Both the position numbers and the translations under genes were made by a program. From Hyphomonas johnsonii MHS-2 (GTDB lineage Bacteria > Pseudomonadota > Alphaproteobacteria > Caulobacterales > Hyphomonadaceae): a stretch of 64,000 nt of DNA. Numbering within the stretch: the first letter of the stretch is position 1; each line of letters starts with the position of its first letter. The notes beneath the pieces were generated by a model. The model was not told the origin of the DNA and did no database searches. It saw only the letters and a program-made list of their open reading frames with translations. The stretch covers positions 308,698 to 372,697 of the forward strand of contig NZ_ARYK01000003.1 of the NCBI RefSeq assembly GCF_000685275.1. The letters are read 5' to 3'. Shown here one piece after another: positions 35,816 to 48,202 of this stretch.

Positions 35816-36048
35816 CCAGCATTTGCGGCCGCGATGCACGCGGACAATCACGCCGATGAATGCGGTAAGTCGGCGTGCAAATGCGCGCTGGCCAGCTTTT
35901 TAGAAAGACAAGTAATTTCAATATATTAGGTGATGTTTAACGCGGGATTGGGTGCGCGTGGGCCGGCGGATTGCATGCAAAAGTTTGACCGGGGCGCGAT
36001 TTGAATTACTGATCTGCGGGACGAAAAATGACATGGGGACGACTCGAC
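35816..36048. other. Intergenic region, no gene seen
   Basis: 233 bp between the VOC gene and the DUF3617 gene, turning AT-richer from about 35890 (ATTTCAATATATTAGGTGATG). I see no small gene or strong terminator. The change of composition here continues through 37.98 kb. Confidence 0.4.
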
Positions 36049-36597
36049 ATGACGATCAGGAATATGGCCGCCTTTGGCGTTGCAGTTGCATTTGCAGGCA
36101 TGGCCGCAGCGCAAGGCGCCCTTGGGATTTTTGGCGAAGAGGAAGAGGTTGAACTGGAAGGGCTGAATATTCGCCCGGGGCTTTACGACGTGACGATTAC
36201 GCAAACCCAATCCGGATATGCGAATGGTGAGCGGATCGAGCAGCCACCACAGAGCCAATCCGGACAAATGTGCGTTCAGCCTGAGGGCGACATTTTGCGG
36301 GCAGAGGCTTTCAATAGGCCAGGCTGTGAGATCACCGTCCGCGATGTGGATAGTGTTGGCGTGTATTTTAACATGGCCTGCAAGCATGGCGGGCAGGAGA
36401 TGGCTGGCGTGTGGAAGATTGGGGCCGGTCACATGAAGAAGGGGTATCTGTCAGAGCATTTTTTCAGTTTGCCCGGTGGGCGCGCAGCGTCGCAAACATT
36501 CTACGTCTCAGGCGGTCTGCATAGCCAGGTAGATGAAGTCTCGGCGTCCCTGAGCGTTGAGCAGCAATTTGAGTATGCGGGGGAGTGCCCGGCATAG
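36049..36597 (+). CDS. DUF3617-like secreted protein
   Basis: A 182-residue protein with a signal peptide (MAAFGVAVAFAGMAAAQG) and features of DUF3617: an early LNIRPGLYDVTI strand, a Cys in SGQMCVQPEG, GCEITV, then a second Cys in FNMACK, and the terminal YAGECPA. These small periplasmic beta proteins have no assigned function. An ATG at 36028 would add seven residues. It is followed by a palindromic element at 36608–36650. Confidence 0.75.
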   Translation: MTIRNMAAFGVAVAFAGMAAAQGALGIFGEEEEVELEGLNIRPGLYDVTITQTQSGYANGERIEQPPQSQSGQMCVQPEGDILRAEAFNRPGCEITVRDVDSVGVYFNMACKHGGQEMAGVWKIGAGHMKKGYLSEHFFSLPGGRAASQTFYVSGGLHSQVDEVSASLSVEQQFEYAGECPA

Positions 36598-36607
36598 GGA
36601 TTGGCGC

Positions 36608-36650
36608 GGGGCGGGCCGAATGGAGGGTATCGCTCCGCTCAACCCGCCCC
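36608..36650. repeat. Palindromic element, possible terminator
   Basis: Eight-base GC arms (GGGGCGGG at 36608–36615, CCCGCCCC at 36643–36650) enclose a second pairing (GGAG and CTCC) around a short loop. The inner motif read on the minus strand (TTGAGCGGAGCGATACCC) resembles a dispersed intergenic repeat of alphaproteobacteria. It lies just past the DUF3617 stop. Confidence 0.5.
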
Positions 36651-36808
36651 ACACTTGCTCAGGCGGAATTTTCGGACGTGCTTACCAGCGATAAATACAA
36701 CCAAAGCGAGTGAAATTGCTCGCATGTGGAGAAATTGTACCCCATGTGTTCTTGAAAGTAGATGAATCCACACCCATCTACTCAAAACTTTTTCAGGAGA
36801 ACATTGAA

Positions 36809-37453
36809 ATGGCTGATGAAAAAATTCGGTATCCGCAAATACCTTCCAAGGTGTGGTGGAGTCTACGAGAGAAAATCAAAAAGAGCCCGAATTCTCCGAT
36901 TTCAGAGACTTTCATCAGCGTAGAACTTGGTGTCCAAACCACCGCAGCCAAGGCGTACCTCAGCGAGATAAAGGCAGTCGGCCTGATTGATGATGAGGGA
37001 CGGCCCACGGAGCGTGGGAAGAATTGGCGACTGGACGACGAGCATTATACTCAGGCGGTAGAGCAGATGCTATCGGACGCTTACCCAGCAGAATTAATTG
37101 ATATCGCGCCACCTGGAGAGAATGACAGAGCGAAAGCCGTTTCTTGGTTCGAGACCGCTGCTGGTCTGGGACAAGGTGCTGCAGGCAACAAGGCTGCGAC
37201 TTACTTTCTGATAGGCACCCCTGTGCCACCCAATGAGCCACCGACGACAAAGCCGAGTAATGGAGCAGCCAAGAAAAAAGTGCCACCGAAAGCAACGAAA
37301 GATGCGGCAACGACACCAAATGACGTGAGCGTTGATGGGCCAAAAATAGATGTGGTTCCGATCAACGTAAATGTGCAAATCCATATAAGTGCGGACGCCA
37401 CTGGCGAGCAGATTGAAGCAATCTTTCTGAATATGAAGAAATACCTGCGATAG
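36809..37453 (+). CDS. DUF5343-like protein
   Basis: 214 residues from ATG 36809, which has an AGGAG Shine-Dalgarno 9 bases before. The N-terminal ~110 residues look like winged-helix segments (PSKVWWSLREKIKKSP, TAAKAYLSEIKAVGLID, TERGKNWRLDD), matching DUF5343. Then comes a charged, Pro/Lys-rich linker (around residues 140–180) and a C-terminal beta-alpha tail (NVNVQIHISADATGEQIEAIF) shared by that family. The stop codon is directly followed by the ATG of the next gene. AT-richer than its surroundings. Confidence 0.72.
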   Translation: MADEKIRYPQIPSKVWWSLREKIKKSPNSPISETFISVELGVQTTAAKAYLSEIKAVGLIDDEGRPTERGKNWRLDDEHYTQAVEQMLSDAYPAELIDIAPPGENDRAKAVSWFETAAGLGQGAAGNKAATYFLIGTPVPPNEPPTTKPSNGAAKKKVPPKATKDAATTPNDVSVDGPKIDVVPINVNVQIHISADATGEQIEAIFLNMKKYLR

Positions 37454-40428
<2,975 letters not shown>

Positions 40429-40497
40429 TCAGATTACCCTGCAAATATAGGGGGTTTCGGCCCATAAGGGAAATGAATCGGGCCCTATTTTGCAGTG

Positions 40498-40536
40498 CAA
40501 AAAAGCCCCTGTTTTCCGCAATGAAAACAGGGGCTT
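40498..40536 (-). terminator. Intrinsic terminator of the DEAD-box helicase gene
   Basis: A perfect 14-bp stem (AAGCCCCTGTTTTC at 40503–40516, GAAAACAGGGGCTT at 40523–40536) with a 6-nt loop, followed on the minus strand by TTTTTTGC. It lies 41 bases past the helicase stop. Confidence 0.85.
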
Positions 40537-40577
40537 GCAAAGGGTATTTCCGGCGCGGTGACGGCCGGGGCCGCCGG

Positions 40578-42581
40578 TCAGCCCGGGCGCGACGTTTTCT
40601 TGTAGGGTTTTGCCGGTTTTGCGCCTTTTCCAGCCGCCGGTTTGCCCTTGAATCCGGGCTTTCCGCCCGGCTTGCCATTGGCGGCCTTGGGCTTGCCCTT
40701 GTAGGGCTTTTTGTCCTTCGGGCCGTCATGCTGGATGTAGTCGCTGAGCGAGGGCTCTGCGGTGGGCGCAGGCGCGCCTTCCCATTTCGGCTTTCCGGGT
40801 TTGCCGGATTTCTTCGCGTCAGGGGTCCAGGCGCCTTCCTCGCGCACTTTGGCGTGCTTGAAGGCGGGTTTGACATGGGGCGCACGCGGGCCGCGCGGGG
40901 GGCGGTCGTCGCCCTGCTCCTTGGGTGGCGGACCGTCGAGCGGGAAGGCACGGATGCCCTTTTCGAGGGCGGCGCCTTCACCGAGGGTCGAGAAGAAGCG
41001 TTCGGCGGCGTCCTTTGTCAGTTCGACATGGGTGGAGGACGGGTTGATGCGGATCGCGCCGATATCCTCGCGGGAGAGGCCGCCGGCCTTGCAGAGCATT
41101 GGTAGCAGCCAGCGGGCCTCGGCGCTTTTCTTGCGGCCGATATTGAGGGAAATCCAGGCGGCATTCTCGAAGCCCTTGCGTTCGGCACGGGGCCGCTTTT
41201 CGCGCGGTTCGCGATCGGTCCAGTCCGGGCGGTCGCCGCGCTCCTTGCGGGGCGCAGGGGCCCGGTCGTCGACGTCGCGCAGGTCTTCCGGGGCCGAGCG
41301 GCCTTCGCGGCTCTTGCGCAGGAAGGCGGCGACGACCTGTTCAGCGCCGTGCGCCTCGATCAGCTTGGCGATCATGTCGGCTTCGCTCTCGTGGATGGGG
41401 CGGCTGAGGGCCGGGTCGGCGAGCAGGCGGGCATCGTCGAGGGCGTTGATCTCTTCGGCCGTGGGCGGCTTGCCCCAGGTCGCGTCGATCTTCGCATCAC
41501 GCAGCAGGCGTTCGACACGGCGGCGGCCCTTGGGGGCGACCAGCAGGGCGCTGACGCCCTTGCGGCCGGCACGCCCGGTGCGGCCGGACCGGTGCAGCAG
41601 TGTCTGCGGATCGCGTGGCAGGTCCGCATGGATGACAAGGCCGAGATTCTGCAGGTCGAGGCCACGGGCGGCGACATCGGTTGCGATACAGACGCGGGCG
41701 CGGCCATCGCGCAGCGACTGCAGCGCGTTGGAGCGTTCCTTCTGGCTGAGTTCGCCGGACAGGGCGACAACGGGGAAGCCCCGGTTACCCATGCGGCTCA
41801 TCAGCTTGTTGACCGCCGCGCGGGTGGTGCAGAACACCAGCGCGCTCTCGCTGTCGGAATGGCGCACGATATTCACGATGGCGTTCTCTTCGTCGCCGGG
41901 GGCGACGAGCAGGGCCTTGTATTCGATATCGACGTGCTGGCTTTTCTCGGCCTCGGTCGTGACGCGCACGGCGTTGCGCTGGTAGCGGCCGGCGAGGGCG
42001 GCGATGCCCTTGGGCACGGTGGCCGAGAACAGCATGGTGCGGCGGCTGGCAGGCGTATCCTGAAGGATGTGCTCCAGCTCGTCCCGGAAGCCCATGTCGA
42101 GCATCTCGTCGGCTTCGTCGAGGATGACGACGCGCATGTCGGTGGTGACGAGCGAACCGCGCTTGATGTGGTCGGAGAGGCGGCCGGGCGTGCCGACGAC
42201 AATGTGGGCGCCGCGGGCGAGCGCTTTCTTCTCGTCGCGCATGTCCATGCCGCCGACGCAGGTGGCCAGGCGGGCGCCGGTGGAGGCGTACAGCCATTGC
42301 AGTTCGCGGGCGACCTGCTGGGCGAGTTCGCGCGTCGGGGCAACGATCAGGGCGAGCGGGGCGTCCGCATTGGTGAACTTGGCTTCGGTGCCGAGCAGGT
42401 CGCCAGCCATGGCGAGGCCGAAGGCCACCGTCTTGCCGGATCCGGTCTGCGCGGAGACGAGCAGGTCCTGTCCCGCCAGTTCCGGCGCAATCACAGCCGA
42501 TTGCACTTGCGTGAGGGTCTCATAGCCGCGTGTGGCGAGCGCCTCGGCAAGTGCCGGAGGAACGAGGGTCGTATCAGTCAT
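40578..42581 (-). CDS. DEAD-box RNA helicase with DbpA-type RNA-binding domain
   Basis: A 667-residue RNA helicase of the DeaD/CsdA group. It has SAQTGSGKTVAFGLAMA (motif I), PTRELAQQV (Ia), LDEADEMLDMGF (II), SATVP (III) and HRSGRTGRAGRKG (VI). An Arg-rich linker is followed by a DbpA-like RNA-binding domain (AWISLNIGRKKSAEARWLLPMLC) and a Lys/Pro/Gly-rich basic tail (KPKAANGKPGGKPGFKGKPA). Likely ribosome assembly or cold-linked RNA remodelling. Monocistronic with its own terminator. Confidence 0.94.
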   Translation of the reverse strand: MTDTTLVPPALAEALATRGYETLTQVQSAVIAPELAGQDLLVSAQTGSGKTVAFGLAMAGDLLGTEAKFTNADAPLALIVAPTRELAQQVARELQWLYASTGARLATCVGGMDMRDEKKALARGAHIVVGTPGRLSDHIKRGSLVTTDMRVVILDEADEMLDMGFRDELEHILQDTPASRRTMLFSATVPKGIAALAGRYQRNAVRVTTEAEKSQHVDIEYKALLVAPGDEENAIVNIVRHSDSESALVFCTTRAAVNKLMSRMGNRGFPVVALSGELSQKERSNALQSLRDGRARVCIATDVAARGLDLQNLGLVIHADLPRDPQTLLHRSGRTGRAGRKGVSALLVAPKGRRRVERLLRDAKIDATWGKPPTAEEINALDDARLLADPALSRPIHESEADMIAKLIEAHGAEQVVAAFLRKSREGRSAPEDLRDVDDRAPAPRKERGDRPDWTDREPREKRPRAERKGFENAAWISLNIGRKKSAEARWLLPMLCKAGGLSREDIGAIRINPSSTHVELTKDAAERFFSTLGEGAALEKGIRAFPLDGPPPKEQGDDRPPRGPRAPHVKPAFKHAKVREEGAWTPDAKKSGKPGKPKWEGAPAPTAEPSLSDYIQHDGPKDKKPYKGKPKAANGKPGGKPGFKGKPAAGKGAKPAKPYKKTSRPG

Positions 42582-42709
42582 TATAGCGTGTATCTTTCAA
42601 GGGTGCGCGGGGAATCCATGCGCAGCGCGCCGTCCTTGCATGAACGGCGCGGGGTTTTGCTGCTCATTGCACGTTTCAGGCCGCAATACCACAGCGGCCG
42701 GCATTCGCC

Positions 42710-43249
42710 TCAAAAGGGATTGAGCGTGTATCCGTCCTGCTGGAGCAGGGCATGGGCGGTCATTGCCGACAGTGAGAGCGTGACGCCGGGCAGCAGGTCT
42801 TCCGGGGCGATGTCGCGGGCGACCGCCGTCTGGCCGCAGAGCTGGATGCTGGCACCGGCGGCCACGAGTTCGGCGATCAGCGCCGCGTTGGGATTGTCAT
42901 GGCCCAGCCTGGCGGCGGTCAGCAGGTCGGTGGCGGCCGGCCCGTGGACAACAATGGCGACGGACATGTTCCCGGGCGCCACGCCGGCTGCGGCGTTCAT
43001 GTTGAGGAAGCGGGCGGGCGATTCCAGCCGACGGCTGATGGCATCTGCGGTGCCGGCCTCGGAGACGTCGAAAGCGACCTTGAAATGGGTATCTGCCGGC
43101 AATGTGACGCCGTCGACCGGTGCGTATTTCCCGAAATCGGGCACGACGGTGCCGGCGACGAAATCATCCATGCCGGCATGGGCCGAAGCTGCGAGGCAGA
43201 TGGCGGCGGCGAGGGCGACGAGCGGACGGGTGACGTGTGGCAGGGGCAT
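42710..43249 (-). CDS. DsrE-family periplasmic protein
   Basis: A 179-residue protein with a signal peptide (LAAAICLAASAHAG) and a DsrE/DsrF-like fold: FKVAFDVSEAG, MSVAIVVHGPAATDLLT, then IQLCGQTAVARDI with the possible active Cys and PGVTLSLSAMTAHALLQQDGY at the end. Cytoplasmic DsrE proteins transfer sulfur; exported ones are uncharacterised. It starts 7 bases after the fghA stop on the same strand, so fghA and this gene are probably co-transcribed. Confidence 0.78.
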   Translation of the reverse strand: MPLPHVTRPLVALAAAICLAASAHAGMDDFVAGTVVPDFGKYAPVDGVTLPADTHFKVAFDVSEAGTADAISRRLESPARFLNMNAAAGVAPGNMSVAIVVHGPAATDLLTAARLGHDNPNAALIAELVAAGASIQLCGQTAVARDIAPEDLLPGVTLSLSAMTAHALLQQDGYTLNPF

Positions 43250-43255
43250 GGGGGA

Positions 43256-44098
43256 TCAGCCTTTCAGGGCTTTGGCGTGGTGGGCGATGTGGTCGTCCAT
43301 GAACGTCGCGATGAAATAATAGTCATGGCCGTAGCCTGCGTGCAGGCGGTAGTCGAGCGCCTGGCCGGCCTGCTCGCAGGCCTCGATGAAGATGTCCGGC
43401 TTCAACTGGGTCTCGAGGAAGGGGTCGGCCTTGCCGGTGTCGATCAGGATGTGGGCGCGGGTCTGGGTGTTCTGGACGAGTTCGGTGGCGTCATACTGTT
43501 CCCAGGCGATAGAGGGCGGGCCGATATAGGCGGTGAAGGCTTTCTCGCCCCACGGCACGCGGGCCGGGCTGGTGATCGGCGAGAAGGCCGAGCACGACTG
43601 GTAGGTGCCGGGGTGCTTGAAGTGGAGGGTGAGGGCGCCGTGGCCGCCCATGGAGTGGCCGAATATGCCCTGCCTTGCCATGTCGGCGGCCGGGAAGTTC
43701 ACGGCGATGACGTCCCGCAGCTCGCCGGTGATGTACTGGTCCATCCGGTAGTGCGTGTCCCAGGGTGGTTCGGTGGCGGTCAGGTAGAAGCCGGCGCCCT
43801 GGCCAAGGTCGTAGGCCTCGTCGTCCGGCACGTCCGGCCCGCGCGGGCTGGTATCTGGGGCGATGATCATGATGCCATGCTGGGCGGCGGCCCGCTGGAG
43901 GCCGGATTTTTCCATGACATTGGCCCATGTGCAGGTCAGGCCGGAAAGGTACCAGAGCACCGGCACGGGGCCGTCCTTGGCCTGTGGCGGCGTGTAGACC
44001 GCAAACCGCATCGTGCATTTGCAGGTGCGGCTCTCGTGATCGTGCACTGAAAGGGTTCCCCCAAAGCTTGTCCAGCTCGATACGGTTGTTAGAGTCAT
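43256..44098 (-). CDS. fghA: S-formylglutathione hydrolase
   Basis: A 280-residue esterase that completes formaldehyde detoxification by releasing formate from S-formylglutathione. The nucleophile Ser149 is in GIFGHSMGGHGALTL. Oxyanion region LWYLSGLTC, signature GMIIAPDTSPRG-like (GIMIIAPDTSPRG) and the FghA/EstD length agree. Start ATG 44098 (MTLTTVSSWTSFGGT) is preferred to an upstream in-frame ATG at 44131 because homology begins there. The related frmA gene lies ~3 kb away. Confidence 0.95.
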   Translation of the reverse strand: MTLTTVSSWTSFGGTLSVHDHESRTCKCTMRFAVYTPPQAKDGPVPVLWYLSGLTCTWANVMEKSGLQRAAAQHGIMIIAPDTSPRGPDVPDDEAYDLGQGAGFYLTATEPPWDTHYRMDQYITGELRDVIAVNFPAADMARQGIFGHSMGGHGALTLHFKHPGTYQSCSAFSPITSPARVPWGEKAFTAYIGPPSIAWEQYDATELVQNTQTRAHILIDTGKADPFLETQLKPDIFIEACEQAGQALDYRLHAGYGHDYYFIATFMDDHIAHHAKALKG

Positions 44099-44160
44099 GG
44101 TGATGTGCTCCGTGGGGGTTCGCGCGAACAATGGCCCGAACCGGGCAGAAGGATCAAGGC

Positions 44161-45252
44161 ATGGCCGACTATGTACTCTATGGCACCGAGGTCAGCTATT
44201 TTTCCGGCAAGGCGCGGGCCTACCTGCGCTGGCGGGGAGTGGATTTCGAGGAACGCCTGACGACGCGGGACGTGTATCGCGACGTGATCCTGCCCACGGT
44301 CGGCTGGCCGGTGATTCCCGTGCTGGCGCTGCCGGATGGCACGCTGGTGCAGGACACGACGGATATCATCGAAACCGTCGAGGCGCGCATTCCGGACGGC
44401 CCGCGCGTGATGCCGGACGAGCCGGTGCAGCGGGTGGTCACGCGCCTGCTGGACCTTTTCGCCGACGAATGGCTGGTGATCCCGGCGATGCACTATCGCT
44501 GGAACTATAACGAGGACTGGATCTATAGCGAGTTCGGGCGGACATCGGCGCCGGACGCGCCGCCCGCCGAGCAATATGCCATCGGCCGGAAGAATGGCGA
44601 ACGGTTCCGCGGCGCCGTGCCGATGCTGGGTGTGACCGAGGAGACGATCCCCGGCGTCGAGTCGGCCTACGAGACCTTCCTGCGGAATTTTTCCGCGCAC
44701 CTGGAGCACTCCCCCTATGTGCTGGGCGGGCGGCCGTCGCTTGGCGACTTCTCGCTGATCGGGCCACTCTATGCGCACCTCTACCGCGACCCTGAAAGCG
44801 GCCGGTTGATGGAACGGGTGGCGCCGAAGGTGGCCGATTACGTGCGCCGGGTCGTGGCGGGGGACAAGGGGACGGGCAGCCTGCTGGAGGATGATGTCAT
44901 TCCGCAGACGCTGGAACCCATCCTCAGTGTCCAGATGACGGAACAGATGCCCGTGCTGGTCGAAACGACGAACCTGTTCGGGGCATGGGCCAGTGACGTG
45001 GGCAAGGGCGCAGATGTGCCGCGGGGGTTCGGCATGGTCGACTTTGAAACCGGCAGCCATACCGGCGAATGCGCCGCGCGCAGCTTTCCGCTATGGCGCC
45101 TGCAGGCGGTGACCGACGAGATCGACGCGATGGATATCGCCGCCAAGGCGCGGCTGGGCGACCTGCTCGAACGGATCGGCGGCGTGCCATTGATGGACCT
45201 GCGCCTGCCGGCGCGGCTGGAGCGGCGGGACTACCGGCTGAAGCTGGCCTAG
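44161..45252 (+). CDS. Glutathione S-transferase-family protein
   Basis: A 363-residue GST-like protein, about 130 residues longer than typical GSTs. The N-terminal thioredoxin-fold domain (YVLYGTEVSYFSGKARAYLRWRGVDFEE, WPVIPVLALPDG with the cis-Pro, QDTTDIIETVE) is followed by an all-helical C-terminal part. The extra C-terminal region (after about residue 270) is not typical. A start at 44131 is possible, but ATG 44161 has the SD AAGGATCAAGG. It is divergent from fghA, consistent with glutathione-linked chemistry. Confidence 0.83.
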   Translation: MADYVLYGTEVSYFSGKARAYLRWRGVDFEERLTTRDVYRDVILPTVGWPVIPVLALPDGTLVQDTTDIIETVEARIPDGPRVMPDEPVQRVVTRLLDLFADEWLVIPAMHYRWNYNEDWIYSEFGRTSAPDAPPAEQYAIGRKNGERFRGAVPMLGVTEETIPGVESAYETFLRNFSAHLEHSPYVLGGRPSLGDFSLIGPLYAHLYRDPESGRLMERVAPKVADYVRRVVAGDKGTGSLLEDDVIPQTLEPILSVQMTEQMPVLVETTNLFGAWASDVGKGADVPRGFGMVDFETGSHTGECAARSFPLWRLQAVTDEIDAMDIAAKARLGDLLERIGGVPLMDLRLPARLERRDYRLKLA

Positions 45253-45264
45253 CGTTGGCGAGCC

Positions 45265-45606
45265 TTACTGGATGGTCGTATCCGCACCGGCATAGGGCGT
45301 GAAGCGCAGGTCGTAGCCGAACGGCTTGTCCTTGGGCGGCTCGTCCGGTTCGGTGGCGTAGATGTCGATTTTCTCGGCGATCTTGAATCCGACCTGGTTG
45401 GCGATGGCGACCAGCATGTCGGCGCATTCGTCAGCATCCGTCGCCCAGGCCTTCAGGGACAGGACGCAGGGGCCGAGCTGGGTGTTCATGTCGGCATTCG
45501 GTTCGACGATGGCGCCGTCGGCGATGACGGCGAAATGGGAATAGTCGGTGGTGGTCTGGCCGTAGCGCAGCTTGAGCTTCCAGTCGGCTGGGGCGTCATC
45601 GCTCAT
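45265..45606 (-). CDS. Unknown protein, last gene of the frmA operon
   Basis: A 113-residue soluble acidic protein with no recognised family. It reads DWKLKLRYGQTTTDYSHFAVIADG near the start and GYDLRFTPYAGADTTIQ at the end. Its start overlaps the RidA stop by 4 bases (45603–45606), so it is translationally coupled and co-transcribed with RidA, GFA, VOC and probably frmA. Confidence 0.7.
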   Translation of the reverse strand: MSDDAPADWKLKLRYGQTTTDYSHFAVIADGAIVEPNADMNTQLGPCVLSLKAWATDADECADMLVAIANQVGFKIAEKIDIYATEPDEPPKDKPFGYDLRFTPYAGADTTIQ

Positions 45607-46070
45607 GATGCCACCGCGATGCAGTCGATCTCGAGATTGGCGCCGACGGCGAGGCCGGAGACGCCAACGGTCGCCCGCGCCGGTTTGGGATCGGGTACGG
45701 CTGCCGCATAGGCGGCGTTCATGTCGGCATAATCAGCCATGTCACCGAGATAGACGGTGCATTTGACGAGGTTTGAAAGATCGGCGTCGAATGTGTTCAA
45801 GGTGCGCTCCAGGTTGGCGAAGATCTGCGTCGTTTGCGGGCCGGTGCCGCCGGGCACAAGCGCGCCGGTGGCAGGGTCGATGCCGAGCTCGCCGGCGAGA
45901 TAGATCGTATTACCTGCACGAACGGCCTTGGAGAAAGGCAGTTCCATGCCGTTCACAGCCTGGCCGCCGAAATGGGAGACGTTTGTATCGAAGTGGGCAT
46001 CGTCGACATCGACCGCGATGCAGCCTGTCAGTGTTGCGAGGGCCGTGCCCATCAGTGCGTATCTGATCAT
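45603..46070 (-). CDS. RidA/YjgF-family lipoprotein
   Basis: A 155-residue Rid-family protein (IYLAGELGIDPATGALVPGG, QIFANLERTLNTFDADLSNLVKCTVYLGDM, PARATVGVSGLAVGANLEIDC). The Arg of PARATV matches the RidA active-site Arg (imine deaminase). Unusually, it starts with a lipobox-type signal (ALATLTGCIAVD), so it may be a periplasmic lipoprotein rather than the normal cytoplasmic enzyme. It overlaps both neighbours by 4 bases within the formaldehyde operon. Confidence 0.83.
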   Translation of the reverse strand: MIRYALMGTALATLTGCIAVDVDDAHFDTNVSHFGGQAVNGMELPFSKAVRAGNTIYLAGELGIDPATGALVPGGTGPQTTQIFANLERTLNTFDADLSNLVKCTVYLGDMADYADMNAAYAAAVPDPKPARATVGVSGLAVGANLEIDCIAVAS

Positions 46071-46552
46071 GTTTGATCCCTTTTTTCGCTTTTGTCCGGT
46101 CTGGCGCCATGGTCTGCAAAGGCCTGCATGATTGCCGGAAAATCAGATGGCGGTGGGAAGCCTTCATAACTGAACTCCGCCCCCGTTTGGGCGAAAGGCA
46201 GGCGATCTGCCGTGCCGGTTTCCATGATCGGTGCCGCCCAGGCGGCATTGTCGAGCATGGTGGACCGCAAATTGAGCAGGTCCATTCCTGCAGGCCGCGT
46301 GAAGAGCCATGATTTGCAGTCAGGGCAGTAATACTGCCTGTGTTCGCCCTTCAGGCCGCCGAGAACGGGCTTGCCCGAGGTCACGTCAAATCCGTCTTCG
46401 GGCAGGAACATGGACAGCGAATAGGGCCCGCTGGTCAGTTTCTGGCAGCCGCGGCAATGGCAGGCCATGGTGACCATGGGCGGCGCGGAGATTTTCATCT
46501 GCACGCCGCCGCACAGGCAGCTGGCCTTCCAGGGAAGATTCCAGTCCGTCAT
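46067..46552 (-). CDS. GFA-family (CENP-V/Gfa-like) zinc protein
   Basis: A 161-residue protein of the glutathione-dependent formaldehyde-activating (Gfa) superfamily. Zinc cysteines occur in SCLCGGVQM, MACHCRGCQKLTSGPYS and YYCPDCKSWLF. The founding member condenses glutathione with formaldehyde, although that activity is debated in the family. Its position between frmA and a Rid gene supports a formaldehyde or glutathione role. It overlaps the RidA start by 4 bases. Confidence 0.87.
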   Translation of the reverse strand: MTDWNLPWKASCLCGGVQMKISAPPMVTMACHCRGCQKLTSGPYSLSMFLPEDGFDVTSGKPVLGGLKGEHRQYYCPDCKSWLFTRPAGMDLLNLRSTMLDNAAWAAPIMETGTADRLPFAQTGAEFSYEGFPPPSDFPAIMQAFADHGARPDKSEKRDQT

Positions 46553-46558
46553 GGCACG

Positions 46559-46936
46559 CTAGCCGCGATGCATGGCGCAGATCTTGTTGCCGTCAGTGTC
46601 GCGCAGGTAAGCAAGGTAGAGCTTCATGCCATTGCCTTCGCGCCAGCCGGGCGGGTCTTCAATCGGCTTGCCGCCCGCGGCGACGCCGGCCGCGTGCCAG
46701 GCATCGGCCTGTTCCGGCGAATCCGCTGCAAAGCCGATCGTGCCGCCATTGGCGTGGCAGGCGGGCTGGCCGTCGATGGGCGGCGTGACGAGGAACGTGC
46801 CGCCATTGTGGATATAGATCAGCCGTCCCTTGGGATCGACAATCGCCTCGCGCCCGCCAAGCGCCTTGAACAGGGCGTCATAGAGTTTCTTCGATTTTTC
46901 GAGGTCGTTGGTGCCGACCATTACGTGACTGAACAT
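46559..46936 (-). CDS. VOC-family (glyoxalase-like) protein
   Basis: A 125-residue single VOC domain: FSHVMVGTNDLEKSKKLYDALF, GTIGFAADSPEQADAWHAAGVAAGG and KLYLAYLRDTDGNKICAMHRG. This type is common beside frmA in proteobacteria, where a role in aldehyde–glutathione adduct handling has been suggested; not proven. It lies 6 bases upstream of GFA and 27 bases after the frmA stop. Confidence 0.85.
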   Translation of the reverse strand: MFSHVMVGTNDLEKSKKLYDALFKALGGREAIVDPKGRLIYIHNGGTFLVTPPIDGQPACHANGGTIGFAADSPEQADAWHAAGVAAGGKPIEDPPGWREGNGMKLYLAYLRDTDGNKICAMHRG

Positions 46937-46963
46937 GTTTGGGGTTTCCTTCAGTTTGCTTTT

Positions 46964-48070
<1,107 letters not shown>

Positions 48071-48144
48071 GAATCATCTCTCCGAAAAAGCATTTGTCCT
48101 TACCTAGACCGCGCGGGTGCGTTGATCCACTCCCCCGAGGGCGA

Positions 48145-48173
48145 TTGACTTTAGTATGGTGTCAAACTAGATA
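48145..48173 (+). promoter_or_regulatory. Promoter of the nitroreductase operon
   Basis: TTGACT (48145–48150), a 17-base spacer and TAGATA (48168–48173). It is overlapped by two MarR-type operators. Confidence 0.55.
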
Positions 48174-48189
48174 GTATGACATCAAACTA
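48152..48189. promoter_or_regulatory. Tandem MarR-type operators
   Basis: Two 18-bp direct repeats, TAGTATGGTGTCAAACTA (48152–48169) and TAGTATGACATCAAACTA (48172–48189), on a 20-bp period. Each is an imperfect palindrome (TAGTNTG-N4-CAAACTA). They overlap the promoter of the operon carrying a MarR gene, so autorepression is likely. Two turns apart means cooperative binding on one DNA face is plausible. Confidence 0.75.
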
Positions 48190-48202
48190 AAAAGGAACCA
48201 GG

